41,881 bases of DNA from UBA4416 sp044238845 (GTDB taxonomy: Bacteria; Bacteroidota; Bacteroidia; B-17B0; Aurantibacillaceae): assembly GCA_044238845.1 (NCBI GenBank), contig JBIICN010000030.1, forward strand, positions 1 through 41,881, written 5' to 3'. Shown piece after piece: positions 23,578 through 31,451 of the stretch. Made by a program: the position numbers and the translations under genes. Positions within the stretch are counted from its first letter, which is position 1; each line of letters begins with the position of its first letter. Below the pieces are notes generated by a model. That model searched no databases and was not told where the DNA came from. It saw nothing but the letters and a program-made list of their open reading frames with translations.

Positions 23578-24678
23578 TTGCCCTCCATTTTAATCATAGC
23601 CGACCATCGTTTAAATCGTTCTCCTAGCCAGAGATACCGTTTTGAGCAGTATTTAAATTATTTTAAATCGGAAGGTTTTGATTGGGAGTTGTCTGAGATT
23701 ATTACAGAAAAAGATGATAAATTATTTTATCATCCAGGTAATTATCTCCAAAAAGCTTGGATACTTTTAAAATCTATTTTTATACGATTAAAGGATTTAA
23801 GAAGAGCAAAGAATTTTGATTTAATTTTTATTCAGCGCGAAGCTTTATTGTTAGGCTCGTCTTATTTCGAAAAACAATTCTATAAAAAAAACAAAGTAAT
23901 ATTTGATTTTGATGATAGCATATGGCTATTAGATACATCACCCGAAAATAAAAAATTTGAATTTTTAAAAAATCCTGATAAAACAAAAATCAATATTGCG
24001 CATGCGCATTGTGTGATTGCTGGAAATTCGTTTTTAGCGAACTACGCTAAACAGTTTAATCCAAATACGGTTATTATTCCAACAACTATTGATAGCGATT
24101 TTCATATTCCAAAACATCATTTAAGAGGCTTCGACTCCGCTCAACCTGACAAGAAGAAAATCGTGATTGGATGGAGTGGGAGTATTAGTACTATAAAACA
24201 TTTTGAAATTGCCATTCCTGCATTAATAGAAATTCAAAAAAAATTTCCAAATCAGATAGAAATTCATGTTATTGGCCAAGGCTCTTATTCACATCCTGAA
24301 ATTGAGGTGATCAGTAAAAACTGGAGTGCCAAAACAGAAGTGAACGATTTAAATCATTTTGATATTGGCATTATGCCATTACCTAACGATGAATGGGTAA
24401 AAGGTAAATGTGGGCTAAAAGGATTGTCGTATATGTCGTGTGGAGTCGCAACGATTATGAGTCATGTAGGAGTAAATTCCGAAATTATTGAACATGGAAA
24501 TAATGGCTTTTTAGCTCAAACCGAGCAGGAATGGGTTAATTGCCTTTCTTTATTAATTGAACACCCTGATTTAAGGCATAAATTGGGTAATGCAGGTAGA
24601 GAAACCGTGGTTAAAAACTACTCTGTAAATGCTAATAAAGTTAAGTATTTGGAGGTTTTAAAATCACTAATAAAATAG
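23578..24678 (+). CDS. glycosyltransferase, GT4-like
   Basis: A 366-residue GT-B-fold enzyme that probably transfers a sugar in surface polysaccharide or glycoprotein synthesis. Visible parts are the N-terminal ILIIADHRLNRSPSQRYRFEQY, the interdomain IVIGWSGSISTIKHFEIA, FDIGIMPLPNDEWVKGKCGLK, and LSYMSCGVATIMSHVGVNSE, where a retaining GT4 enzyme has its Glu-rich donor site. The start is TTG, eight bases after the GH18 stop; no closer ATG exists. Residues ~183-191 (RGFDSAQPD) come from a dispersed CTTCGACTCCGCTCA repeat inserted in the linker between the two domains while keeping the frame. Confidence 0.85.
   Translation: MPSILIIADHRLNRSPSQRYRFEQYLNYFKSEGFDWELSEIITEKDDKLFYHPGNYLQKAWILLKSIFIRLKDLRRAKNFDLIFIQREALLLGSSYFEKQFYKKNKVIFDFDDSIWLLDTSPENKKFEFLKNPDKTKINIAHAHCVIAGNSFLANYAKQFNPNTVIIPTTIDSDFHIPKHHLRGFDSAQPDKKKIVIGWSGSISTIKHFEIAIPALIEIQKKFPNQIEIHVIGQGSYSHPEIEVISKNWSAKTEVNDLNHFDIGIMPLPNDEWVKGKCGLKGLSYMSCGVATIMSHVGVNSEIIEHGNNGFLAQTEQEWVNCLSLLIEHPDLRHKLGNAGRETVVKNYSVNANKVKYLEVLKSLIK
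24128..24151. repeat. dispersed CTTCGACTCCGCTCA repeat inside a coding sequence
   Basis: CTTCGACTCCGCTCAA (24129-24144) matches the intergenic arm at 25966-25981 in 15 of 16 positions, and the following CCTGACAA resembles the GACTGACAAA after it. It encodes GFDSAQPD in the glycosyltransferase linker. Confidence 0.8.
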
Positions 24679-24830
24679 TAGATTTACCCTCATGAAATCT
24701 TTTTCTAAAGATATTATACCAAATGCAGTATACATAAAAGATATAAGGATTTTATCCGCTTAGTTTGTATTAAAAAAATGTTATCACAAGCTACAATTAT
24801 TATACATTCAAAAACAGAAATAAATAGATT

Positions 24831-25913
24831 ATGAAAAACACAGCACTGACACAAAAACACATTTCTTTAGGAGCTAAAATGGTTCCATTTGCAGGATACA
24901 ATATGCCTGTTTCTTATAGCGGGTTAAACGATGAGCATGCAACTGTTAGAAATGCAGTAGGTGTATTTGATGTAAGTCACATGGGTGAGTTTATTTTAAA
25001 AGGTGAAAACGCTTTAGACTTAATTCAAAGAGTAACGAGTAATGATGCTTCTGTTTTAACGGACGGTAAAGCTCAATATTCTTGTTTGCCAAATAATGAC
25101 GGCGGTATAGTAGATGATTTAATTGTTTACCGCATCGATGAAAAAACATACATGTTAGTCGTTAATGCTTCTAATATTGATAAAGACTGGAATTGGATTA
25201 GCCAACACAACACTAAAGGTGTTGATATGAAAAACATTTCTGAAGAAACATCTTTATTAGCAATTCAAGGGCCAAAGGGGTTAGAAACCTTACAAAAATT
25301 AACCGATGTAAAATTAGCAGACATTCCTTACTACTCATTTGCAAAAGGAAAATTCAATGGCGTGGATAATGTTGTTATTTCTAACACAGGTTACACAGGC
25401 GCTGGTGGTTTTGAAATTTATTTTGAAAATGAATTTGCTGAAAAAATGTGGGACGGAATTTTTGCAGCTGGTGCTGAGTTTGGCATTAAACCAATTGGCT
25501 TAGGTGCTCGTGACACATTACGTTTAGAAATGGGTTTCTGTTTATACGGAAATGATATTGATGATACAACATCTCCAATTGAAGCTGGTTTAGGATGGAT
25601 TACAAAATTTACAAAAGATTTTACTAACCGTGCCGCTATCGAAAAACAAAAAACGGATGGTGTTACTAAAAAATTAGTTGGCTTTGAAATGATTGACAGA
25701 GGAATCCCTCGACACGATTATCAAATTGCTGACGCGAATGGAAACATCATTGGTAAAGTAACTTCTGGAACTCAATCTCCAACTTTAAACAAAGCATTAG
25801 GTATGGGTTATGTGAATAAAGATTTTGCAAAAGCTGATACAGAAATTTTTGTAGTGATTAGAGATAAAACCATTAAAGCTAAAGTGACCAAAATACCATT
25901 TTTAAAGAAATAA
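24831..25913 (+). CDS. gcvT: glycine cleavage system aminomethyltransferase (T protein)
   Basis: GcvT takes the aminomethyl group from lipoylated H protein and passes the one-carbon unit to tetrahydrofolate, releasing ammonia. The 360-residue protein has NTALTQKHISLGAKMVPFAG, VGVFDVSHMGEF, SNTGYTGAGGFEIYF, the GLGARDTLRLEMGFCLYGND block that lines the folate site, and SGTQSPTLNKALGMGYV in the C-terminal barrel. No gcvH or gcvP lies nearby. The 152-base gap upstream (24679-24830) shows no glycine riboswitch or other structure I could identify. Confidence 0.96.
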   Translation: MKNTALTQKHISLGAKMVPFAGYNMPVSYSGLNDEHATVRNAVGVFDVSHMGEFILKGENALDLIQRVTSNDASVLTDGKAQYSCLPNNDGGIVDDLIVYRIDEKTYMLVVNASNIDKDWNWISQHNTKGVDMKNISEETSLLAIQGPKGLETLQKLTDVKLADIPYYSFAKGKFNGVDNVVISNTGYTGAGGFEIYFENEFAEKMWDGIFAAGAEFGIKPIGLGARDTLRLEMGFCLYGNDIDDTTSPIEAGLGWITKFTKDFTNRAAIEKQKTDGVTKKLVGFEMIDRGIPRHDYQIADANGNIIGKVTSGTQSPTLNKALGMGYVNKDFAKADTEIFVVIRDKTIKAKVTKIPFLKK

Positions 25914-25926
25914 GTAAATAACACCT

Positions 25927-25986
25927 GTCGCACTGAGCGGAGTCGAAGTGCGGCAAGTAAAAAGTCTTCGACTCCGCTCAGACTGA
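25927..25986. repeat. dispersed palindrome between gcvT and comB
   Basis: CTGAGCGGAGTCGAAG (25933-25948) and CTTCGACTCCGCTCAG (25966-25981) are perfect 16-bp inverted arms around a 17-base loop. They are related to the arms at 12172-12223 and to the in-gene copy at 24129. A short A run follows on the plus strand, so it is not a T-tailed terminator for gcvT. Confidence 0.9.
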
Positions 25987-26001
25987 CAAAAAAATATATA
26001 C

Positions 26002-26709
26002 ATGAACATAGAAGTTTGTTATACACCTCAAGCCTACAATCTTTTTCATAAGGATGAGTCGATTGTGGTGGTGATAGATGTTTTTAGAGCTACTTCTGCT
26101 ATTGTGACTGCTTTTTATAATGGCGTGAGCAAAATGATTCCTGTAGCAACAGTTGATGAAGCTAGAGAATATCAAAAAAACGGCTACATGGCTGCTGCCG
26201 AAAGAGATGGAGAAGTGATAGAAGGTTTTGAATTAGGTAACAGTCCTTTTGGTTACATGAATAGTAAAGTAAAAGGCAAAACCATTGCTATTTCAACCAC
26301 CAACGGAACTCAGGCTATTGAAGCAAGTCGTAAAGCATCAAAAATTTTAGTGGGTAGTTTTTTAAATTTAGATGTGTTATGCGAATATTTAGCAGCACAA
26401 AAAAAAGATGTGATTTTAGTATGCGCTGGTTGGAAAAATAAATTCAATTTAGAAGATACTATTTTTGCAGGAGCTGTGGTAGAAAAACTAACTAGTGAAT
26501 CTGGATTTGAAATAACTTGCGATTCTGCTATTGCTTCTAAACATTTATACAATATAGCTAAGGCTGATTTATTTGAATTTTTATCAAACTCTTCACATCG
26601 TAACCGTTTAGCGAAATTAGATTTAGAACGTGATATTAAATACTGCTTAACACCTAATCAATGCCCTGTAATCCCAGTAATGGAAGGGAAATATTTAGTT
26701 AAAATGTAA
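26002..26709 (+). CDS. comB: 2-phosphosulfolactate phosphatase family protein
   Basis: A 235-residue ComB-family protein. It shows the N-terminal SIVVVIDVFRATSAI, AAERDGEVIEGFELGNSPF, ISTTNGTQAI, VLVCAGWKNKFNLEDTIFAGA and a C-terminal DIKYCLTPNQCPVIPV block. In methanogens ComB removes phosphate from 2-phosphosulfolactate on the way to coenzyme M. Bacterial homologues probably act on the same or a similar sulfonate, but no partner phosphosulfolactate synthase is in the window. It is separated from gcvT by the palindromic repeat and followed after 12 bases by a small membrane protein gene, with which it may be cotranscribed. Confidence 0.9.
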   Translation: MNIEVCYTPQAYNLFHKDESIVVVIDVFRATSAIVTAFYNGVSKMIPVATVDEAREYQKNGYMAAAERDGEVIEGFELGNSPFGYMNSKVKGKTIAISTTNGTQAIEASRKASKILVGSFLNLDVLCEYLAAQKKDVILVCAGWKNKFNLEDTIFAGAVVEKLTSESGFEITCDSAIASKHLYNIAKADLFEFLSNSSHRNRLAKLDLERDIKYCLTPNQCPVIPVMEGKYLVKM

Positions 26710-26721
26710 TTCGCTCTTATT

Positions 26722-27276
26722 ATGGAAAATGTTCAAGTGATAGGAAAACGTAGCTCGATTTTTATTAAAGATCAAGTTTTTAGCTTAGTGATTTTGCCAA
26801 CCGAAGATAAAAAGAAAGTTAACTTAATGTTTTTATGGTTATTGGCTTGGAGCGTGAGTGGCGTTATTGTAATTGCAAATTACTTCACCTTACAACAAGA
26901 AAGTGCTAAATTATTTATTGTTATTTGGTTAGCATTTTGGGCATACTTCGAATTTAAAATTATCAGAGTGTTTATGTGGAAGCGATTTGGTAAAGAAAAA
27001 TTATGGATTAAAAATGGAGCTTTATTTTACCAACAAGACATTAACGGCAAAGGAAAAATTAAAGAGTTTGATGTAAACCTAGTTTCTGATTTTGATTTAA
27101 TTGAATTAACTAAAGGAAGCATTGCAGATACGTTTAGCCAAACATTTTGGGTAAAGGGCGGCGAACGTATTGAATTTACCTGTCAAGCAAAAGTGATAAA
27201 ATTTGGAATGCAATTAGATGATAATGATGCTACCAAAATTATTGCCGCTTTAAAGAAATTTTTGAAGAGTAAGTAA
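26722..27276 (+). CDS. two-helix membrane protein with a PH-like C-terminal half
   Basis: A 184-residue protein. A cytoplasmic start of ~35 residues leads to two membrane helices (VNLMFLWLLAWSVSGVIVIANYF and LFIVIWLAFWAYFEFKIIRVF). A beta-rich tail follows (KLWIKNGALFYQQDINGKGK to GGERIEFTCQAKVIKFGMQL), resembling the bacterial PH-like domains attached to small membrane proteins. It ends in a helix, NDATKIIAALKKFL. No function is recognised. It probably shares a transcript with comB and ends at the hairpin at 27293-27327. Confidence 0.75.
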   Translation: MENVQVIGKRSSIFIKDQVFSLVILPTEDKKKVNLMFLWLLAWSVSGVIVIANYFTLQQESAKLFIVIWLAFWAYFEFKIIRVFMWKRFGKEKLWIKNGALFYQQDINGKGKIKEFDVNLVSDFDLIELTKGSIADTFSQTFWVKGGERIEFTCQAKVIKFGMQLDDNDATKIIAALKKFLKSK

Positions 27277-27292
27277 TTCGAAACTACAACTA

Positions 27293-27327
27293 TCAGGTTT
27301 CTAGCAAACTTATATAAAAAAACCTGA
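27293..27327. terminator. hairpin between convergent genes
   Basis: TCAGGTTT (27293-27300) pairs with AAACCTGA (27320-27327) over a 19-base, A-rich loop. It lies between the convergent 26722-27276 and 27335-27991 genes and may stop transcription on both strands. No long T tract follows on either strand, so the assignment is tentative. Confidence 0.45.
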
Positions 27328-27334
27328 CAGGTGT

Positions 27335-27991
27335 TTATCCAACATCCTCTAACGGTAAATCATTTCTCCAGTTCTCAATCTTCAATTTTCTAAAAAACTC
27401 TTCTTCTTCAATTTCCAAAACACAACCAGGTTGTAAATCTCCCAATTCTAAATCTTCAATCGATACGCGAATTAAGCGTTTACAATGATGATAGACAGAA
27501 GAAACCATTTTTCGTATCTGATGATATTTACCTTCAGTTAATGTAATCATTAGCCAAGAACTTGGCAAGTCTTCTCTAAATTCATGTGCTCGCTTTGGTA
27601 AATTAGCTGGCTTTTCAACTATTTCAACCTCACAAGGCGATGTGGTATAATATCCTCCTCCCTTTACTCTAATAGTAATACCAGTTTGTAATTGAAGTAA
27701 GCGCTCTGGAGTTACTACTTTCTCAACATGCACTAAATAGGTACGTTTGTGAGGTGTTTCACTTTCAAATAACAATTTAGTAACTCGTTTATTGGTAGTT
27801 AAAATTAATAATCCTTCGGAGTTATTATCCAAACGTCCAATAGCATGAGTCCCTTCTGGCCAATCAAAATCAATATCTCCTAATAAGTTAACTTTATCGG
27901 GGCTAACAAATTGCGAAACCATTTTGTATGGCTTATTAATAATAAAATAACGATTAGGATTTGGGTTCATTGATGATTGGTTTATACCCAA
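27335..27991 (-). CDS. pseudouridine synthase, RsuA/RluE type
   Basis: A 218-residue enzyme that isomerises a specific uridine in rRNA. The catalytic motif is GRLDNNSEGLLILT, with the aspartate near residue 53. KPYKMVSQF, TYLVHVEKVVTPERL and GKYHQIRKMVSSVYHHCKRL are further family blocks. There is no S4 domain before the catalytic domain, which fits RluE-like members (E. coli RluE modifies 23S rRNA U2457) better than RsuA; the target here is inferred. The start may be the ATG at 27970 (MNPNPNRYFIINKP) rather than 27991. In both cases it overlaps the upstream GT2 gene and would be translated with it. Confidence 0.88.
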   Translation of the reverse strand: MGINQSSMNPNPNRYFIINKPYKMVSQFVSPDKVNLLGDIDFDWPEGTHAIGRLDNNSEGLLILTTNKRVTKLLFESETPHKRTYLVHVEKVVTPERLLQLQTGITIRVKGGGYYTTSPCEVEIVEKPANLPKRAHEFREDLPSSWLMITLTEGKYHQIRKMVSSVYHHCKRLIRVSIEDLELGDLQPGCVLEIEEEEFFRKLKIENWRNDLPLEDVG

Positions 27992-29162
27992 ATACTTTTA
28001 ATAATACCCAAGTGACAATATATCCTACAATTCCTGCAATAACAGATAAAACCGTGGCTCCAACATAATACACAAATAAATTGGTTAAGGTTTCAACCGA
28101 AAGTAATTTAGTGAAATCTAAATTTACTTTTTGTCCTAAAACTAATTCTCCTGTTTTAATACTAGCATATAACACAAACGGAATTAGCGGAGGAACAGAT
28201 ATTTGTGCTGATAAACCAACAATGACTTTATTTAATTTAAAATAAATAGCTGAGAAAATGGCCAAAGCAAATTGAAATCCCCAAATAGGAACAATTCCAA
28301 AAAACAAACCAACTCCAACCGACAAAGCTTTTTTATGAGTACTCTCATGTGCTGCCACTACTTCTTCTTTCCAAACTTTTTTTAAATTCTTAAAGTTGAT
28401 ACTTCTTATCAGCATCACTGGTCTCCAAAACAAAGCAGCCAATATCACTAAATACGTATTTAAAAAACTGATACGCGTACTGTCTCTACTAGGAATAAAA
28501 TGAGATACTCTTTCTCCTTCTGGCGCATAATAAACACTCACAGGTACCGATATGACAGGTATTCCCCTCCAGGCTGCTTTTACAATCACTTCAATTTCCA
28601 ATTCAAACTTAGTGGTGAAAAGCCATATCTTCTTTAATCGTTGAACTGGATATAGCCTATAACCACTTTGTGTATCGGGCAAAGTAATGCCCGTTTCTGC
28701 CCAAAACCAAAAATTACTAAACTTGTTACCAAAATTACTTTTGTTAGGCACATTTTCTACCGTCATGTTTCTGGCACCAATAATTAAACTTCCTGGCTCC
28801 TGCTCTATTTTATCTAAAAATAAAATAAAATCTTTAGGATAATGCTGGCCATCACTATCAATACTAATCACATAATCAAAGCCCAATTCAACAGCTTTAT
28901 TAAAGCCGTTTCGTAAACCTTTTCCTTTACCCATATTAACCGCATGAGTTACAACGTTTAATTGAGGATATTTCTCTAAAATTTGAGAAGTGTGGTCTGT
29001 ACATCCATCATTAACAACTATCACATCGCTACAATACTCTAATGTAGATTGTATAACGGATTCAATAGTTTTGGCATTATTATATGTTGGAACAAGCACA
29101 CAACACTTAAGTTGCTTAAATTTTTGCTTAACAAATGCTTTTTGATTCTGAACTTCCATCAT
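27954..29162 (-). CDS. family 2 glycosyltransferase fused to a DUF2062 membrane domain
   Basis: The N-terminal ~240 residues are a GT2 domain like dolichyl/polyprenyl-phosphate sugar transferases: VLVPTYNNAKTIESVI, VIVVNDGCTDHT, DYVISIDSDGQHY with the metal-binding DxD, and LPDTQSGYRLYPV. The last ~130 residues form a DUF2062 domain with three membrane segments (GVGLFFGIVPIWGFQFALAI, VGLSAQISVPPLIPFVLYA and a final VLSVIAGIVGYIVTWVLL). This fusion is seen in Bacteroidota. It likely works at the inner membrane, perhaps on a lipid-linked sugar. It begins with two tandem ATG codons; either could be used. Confidence 0.88.
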   Translation of the reverse strand: MMEVQNQKAFVKQKFKQLKCCVLVPTYNNAKTIESVIQSTLEYCSDVIVVNDGCTDHTSQILEKYPQLNVVTHAVNMGKGKGLRNGFNKAVELGFDYVISIDSDGQHYPKDFILFLDKIEQEPGSLIIGARNMTVENVPNKSNFGNKFSNFWFWAETGITLPDTQSGYRLYPVQRLKKIWLFTTKFELEIEVIVKAAWRGIPVISVPVSVYYAPEGERVSHFIPSRDSTRISFLNTYLVILAALFWRPVMLIRSINFKNLKKVWKEEVVAAHESTHKKALSVGVGLFFGIVPIWGFQFALAIFSAIYFKLNKVIVGLSAQISVPPLIPFVLYASIKTGELVLGQKVNLDFTKLLSVETLTNLFVYYVGATVLSVIAGIVGYIVTWVLLKVFGYKPIINEPKS

Positions 29163-29228
29163 TAATAAATGGTAAAAATAAAAAAATAATACTTGTAAAT
29201 CCTATCTTTATCATCCTGATTATTTATT

Positions 29229-29236
29229 TAAGTTTG
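29229..29236 (+). promoter_or_regulatory. -7 promoter box next to the DUF4421 gene start
   Basis: TAAGTTTG fits TAnnTTTG and ends six bases before the ATG at 29242. A TTTA sequence 18 bases upstream (29207-29210) is a possible weak -33 element. A leaderless or nearly leaderless transcript is implied. Confidence 0.5.
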
Positions 29237-29241
29237 TATAA

Positions 29242-30285
29242 ATGTCATTTTCATTAAAACATATATTTATTATACTAATCTTACTGTTTAGCTTTTCTGT
29301 TATTGCTCAAAAAAAAGAAAAAAAAACAAAAGAAACGAGAGAACAAAAGAAAGAAAGAAAGAAGGAGGAGAAAAATAAATTACCAGACAATATTGAATCC
29401 TTTCCTAAAAATTTTTTAATTAGACCCAGATTTGTATTACCCGAAGTTTCTGTAAATGTAAGTAACAGGCTTTTTGGCGAAGGTGAAAAATTTAAATATA
29501 AACCAGCCATCGCAGGCGTAGTGGGCTTATCTTTAAAAATCAAAAAAGTGTATATTTCTGCGGCCGTTCAATTACCTGCCAATCAACAATTAAAAAAACG
29601 ATATGGCGAAACTAAGTTTAGGAATATAAATATCAATATACAAGGGAGAATTGTAAACTGGGGTTTATTTTATAGAGATTACAAAGGCTTTTACTTAAAA
29701 AATTACGAATCCTATTACCCAAATTGGAATAAAGATTCATTAGGATATCCAAGATCTTCCAAATTACGTATTATTGAGGGTGGTTTAAACATCGCATTTA
29801 ATTTCAATAAAAATTTCTCAATGAATGCTGCATTTGCTCAAGGAGAAAGACAAAAAAAAGGTGCTGGATCTTTTTTAATGGGTTTATCAGAACGCTATCA
29901 ACGTATTGATGCAGATACAAGTTTTGTTCCGCCAACTCAAGGTGATTTGTACCCTAATTTAAATAAACTAAAATACGGCAACTTTACAAGTACCATCATT
30001 TATTTAGGATTTGGATATCAATTTGTTATTAAAAAATTTCACTTCACGCCAATAGCAATGGCTGGAACTGGCTTTCAAATTCAAAGTTACCAGCAAACTG
30101 ATAAAAAACGCTTTCGGATTAATTACCCAACATACGCCACGTTTAAAGCTCAATTAGGATATAACGGCGATCACTTTTTTGCTAACTTAATTTATGCAAC
30201 CGAATTCAATAGTATTCCAATTAAAGAAACAAGAATTAGATTGTTTCATAACTGGCTAGAGTTTGGAATGGGGTTAAGATTTTAA
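29242..30285 (+). CDS. DUF4421 family outer-membrane beta-barrel-like protein
   Basis: A 347-residue exported protein. A signal peptide (about 1-22, ending SVIAQ) is followed by a lysine/glutamate-rich stretch (about 23-45). The rest is long amphipathic beta strands alternating with short loops (GVVGLSLKIKKVYISAAVQL, NINIQGRIVNWGLFYRDYKG). It ends in LEFGMGLRF, the C-terminal aromatic signal of outer-membrane barrels. The DUF4421 family is uncharacterised and mostly Bacteroidota. It is a single gene with its own promoter, facing a minus-strand gene across a shared terminator. Confidence 0.8.
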   Translation: MSFSLKHIFIILILLFSFSVIAQKKEKKTKETREQKKERKKEEKNKLPDNIESFPKNFLIRPRFVLPEVSVNVSNRLFGEGEKFKYKPAIAGVVGLSLKIKKVYISAAVQLPANQQLKKRYGETKFRNININIQGRIVNWGLFYRDYKGFYLKNYESYYPNWNKDSLGYPRSSKLRIIEGGLNIAFNFNKNFSMNAAFAQGERQKKGAGSFLMGLSERYQRIDADTSFVPPTQGDLYPNLNKLKYGNFTSTIIYLGFGYQFVIKKFHFTPIAMAGTGFQIQSYQQTDKKRFRINYPTYATFKAQLGYNGDHFFANLIYATEFNSIPIKETRIRLFHNWLEFGMGLRF

Positions 30286-30314
30286 ACAATCCTAAGTTTT
30301 ACAATCAATACAGC

Positions 30315-30345
30315 ATAAAAAAAGCTGCCACAACAGTAACAGCTT
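30315..30345 (-). terminator. terminator of the 30367-31155 gene (possibly bidirectional)
   Basis: On the minus strand AAGCTG (from 30340-30345) pairs with CAGCTT (from 30322-30327) over a 12-base loop, then runs into seven T. It starts 22 bases after the minus-strand stop at 30367. The plus-strand continuation (CTTCTTTAATA) is a weaker tail for the DUF4421 gene. Confidence 0.65.
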
Positions 30346-30366
30346 CTTTAATAAATTATCTTGAAT

Positions 30367-31155
30367 TTATTTTTTCTTATCAAATTCTGACACTTGATTA
30401 TCATAACATAAATAGTATTTTCCTTTAGGCAAATTAGCTATATCAGTTTGTTTAGCAAACCCTTTCTTAACAATTGAACCAAACGCGTCATACACTTCAA
30501 ATGCTGTTTCTATTGTATATTGAATTGCCTTATTATCTTTAGTAATCATATAACTTGGTTTATCAGTAGCAGAATTTATAATCACTGGAGAAGACACCTT
30601 TGGTGTAGCACCTAAGCCAACTTGTTTTACTCTAAATTTATTTTCGCCACTGTGTGTAGAAATTTGAAAAGAATAATCGTGATTTTCGGAATTTCCTATC
30701 CCTTGAACTTCTCCAACGTAAACCCATTTATTCCATTTGAATTGTTCAATAACATAAGGCAATGACCCACTTTCATTTTTAGCAGTCCACTTTAAAACAC
30801 CAGAATTATTAATATTCATACTCACCACTTCAAAAGTTGGACGAGGTTTTAAAACTTCAGGATTTAAAACAACAGGAGTGCAATCGCTCTTGTGACTAAT
30901 TTCAATCACCACTTTTTGTCCTGGCTTAATGTTCATTGAAGATAAATCAATCTCAAAAGCAGAAGAATTTACTTCATCTGTAGTAATTTTACCATTTACT
31001 TTAATTTCAGTAGCGCAAAAACCAACACCATTTGATCCAAAAGAATTTTGAATATAAACGTTCTTGTTTTGAAACTTTCCTTCAACAATTAAAACACTAG
31101 CTCTGAAATTGAAAGAAAGTATAAAAGAGAAAAAAACAAAAAATAGGTTCTTCAT
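30367..31155 (-). CDS. secreted protein with a degenerate C-terminal sorting-like domain
   Basis: A 262-residue protein with a signal peptide (KNLFFVFFSFILSFNFRAS), beta-sandwich-like regions (about 25-100 and 105-195) and a final ~65 residues that follow the type A T9SS sorting-domain pattern: FEVYDAFGSIVKKGFAKQ, then IANLPKGKYYLCY. The terminal stretch (NQVSEFDKKK) is shortened and lacks the usual KKIxxx ending. It is probably a surface or secreted protein; no catalytic features are seen. It has its own terminator and is upstream of nothing else on that strand. Confidence 0.7.
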   Translation of the reverse strand: MKNLFFVFFSFILSFNFRASVLIVEGKFQNKNVYIQNSFGSNGVGFCATEIKVNGKITTDEVNSSAFEIDLSSMNIKPGQKVVIEISHKSDCTPVVLNPEVLKPRPTFEVVSMNINNSGVLKWTAKNESGSLPYVIEQFKWNKWVYVGEVQGIGNSENHDYSFQISTHSGENKFRVKQVGLGATPKVSSPVIINSATDKPSYMITKDNKAIQYTIETAFEVYDAFGSIVKKGFAKQTDIANLPKGKYYLCYDNQVSEFDKKK

Positions 31156-31213
31156 TTTAATAATTTAATTGATTTAAATTTATAACGTAAAATTAACGAA
31201 AAAGCACCAAATA

Positions 31214-31429
31214 TTACACATAGTGTCGTAATTTAACATATATAAACAGCAATAACAGTACCAAAATAGCAATTATTAAAATTTTAGAGGCTCCTCTAAA
31301 ATGTAACTTGTTTGTAAAACTGTCCTTTTTATAGGACCAAACCATTGCAAATACAAAAACCAGTACAAAACAGCCTGCGAATATTAATTTCCCTGTTGTC
31401 AACATCTTTTCATTTAAATTTGAGTGCAA
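31214..31429 (-). CDS. small two-helix membrane protein
   Basis: A 71-residue protein with two membrane helices (GKLIFAGCFVLVFVFAMVW and SKILIIAILVLLLLFIYVKL) linked by a short polar loop SYKKDSFTNKLHFRGA. Similar short proteins with the pattern GKLIF...WSYKKD occur widely in Bacteroidota; no function is known to me. The start may be the second Met (MLTTGKLIF, 31405), which fits relatives better than 31429. Confidence 0.65.
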   Translation of the reverse strand: MHSNLNEKMLTTGKLIFAGCFVLVFVFAMVWSYKKDSFTNKLHFRGASKILIIAILVLLLLFIYVKLRHYV

Positions 31430-31451
31430 TTTATAATTTTACGGGCAATTC

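Noticed and set aside
24679..24830. Glycine riboswitch upstream of gcvT
   Set aside because: The 152-base gap is AT-rich and shows none of the paired glycine aptamer features I could recognise.
25808..26026. Minus-strand open frame encoding a SLSGVED-type peptide
   Set aside because: It is the translation of the palindromic repeat between gcvT and comB plus antisense of gcvT; no independent gene signal.
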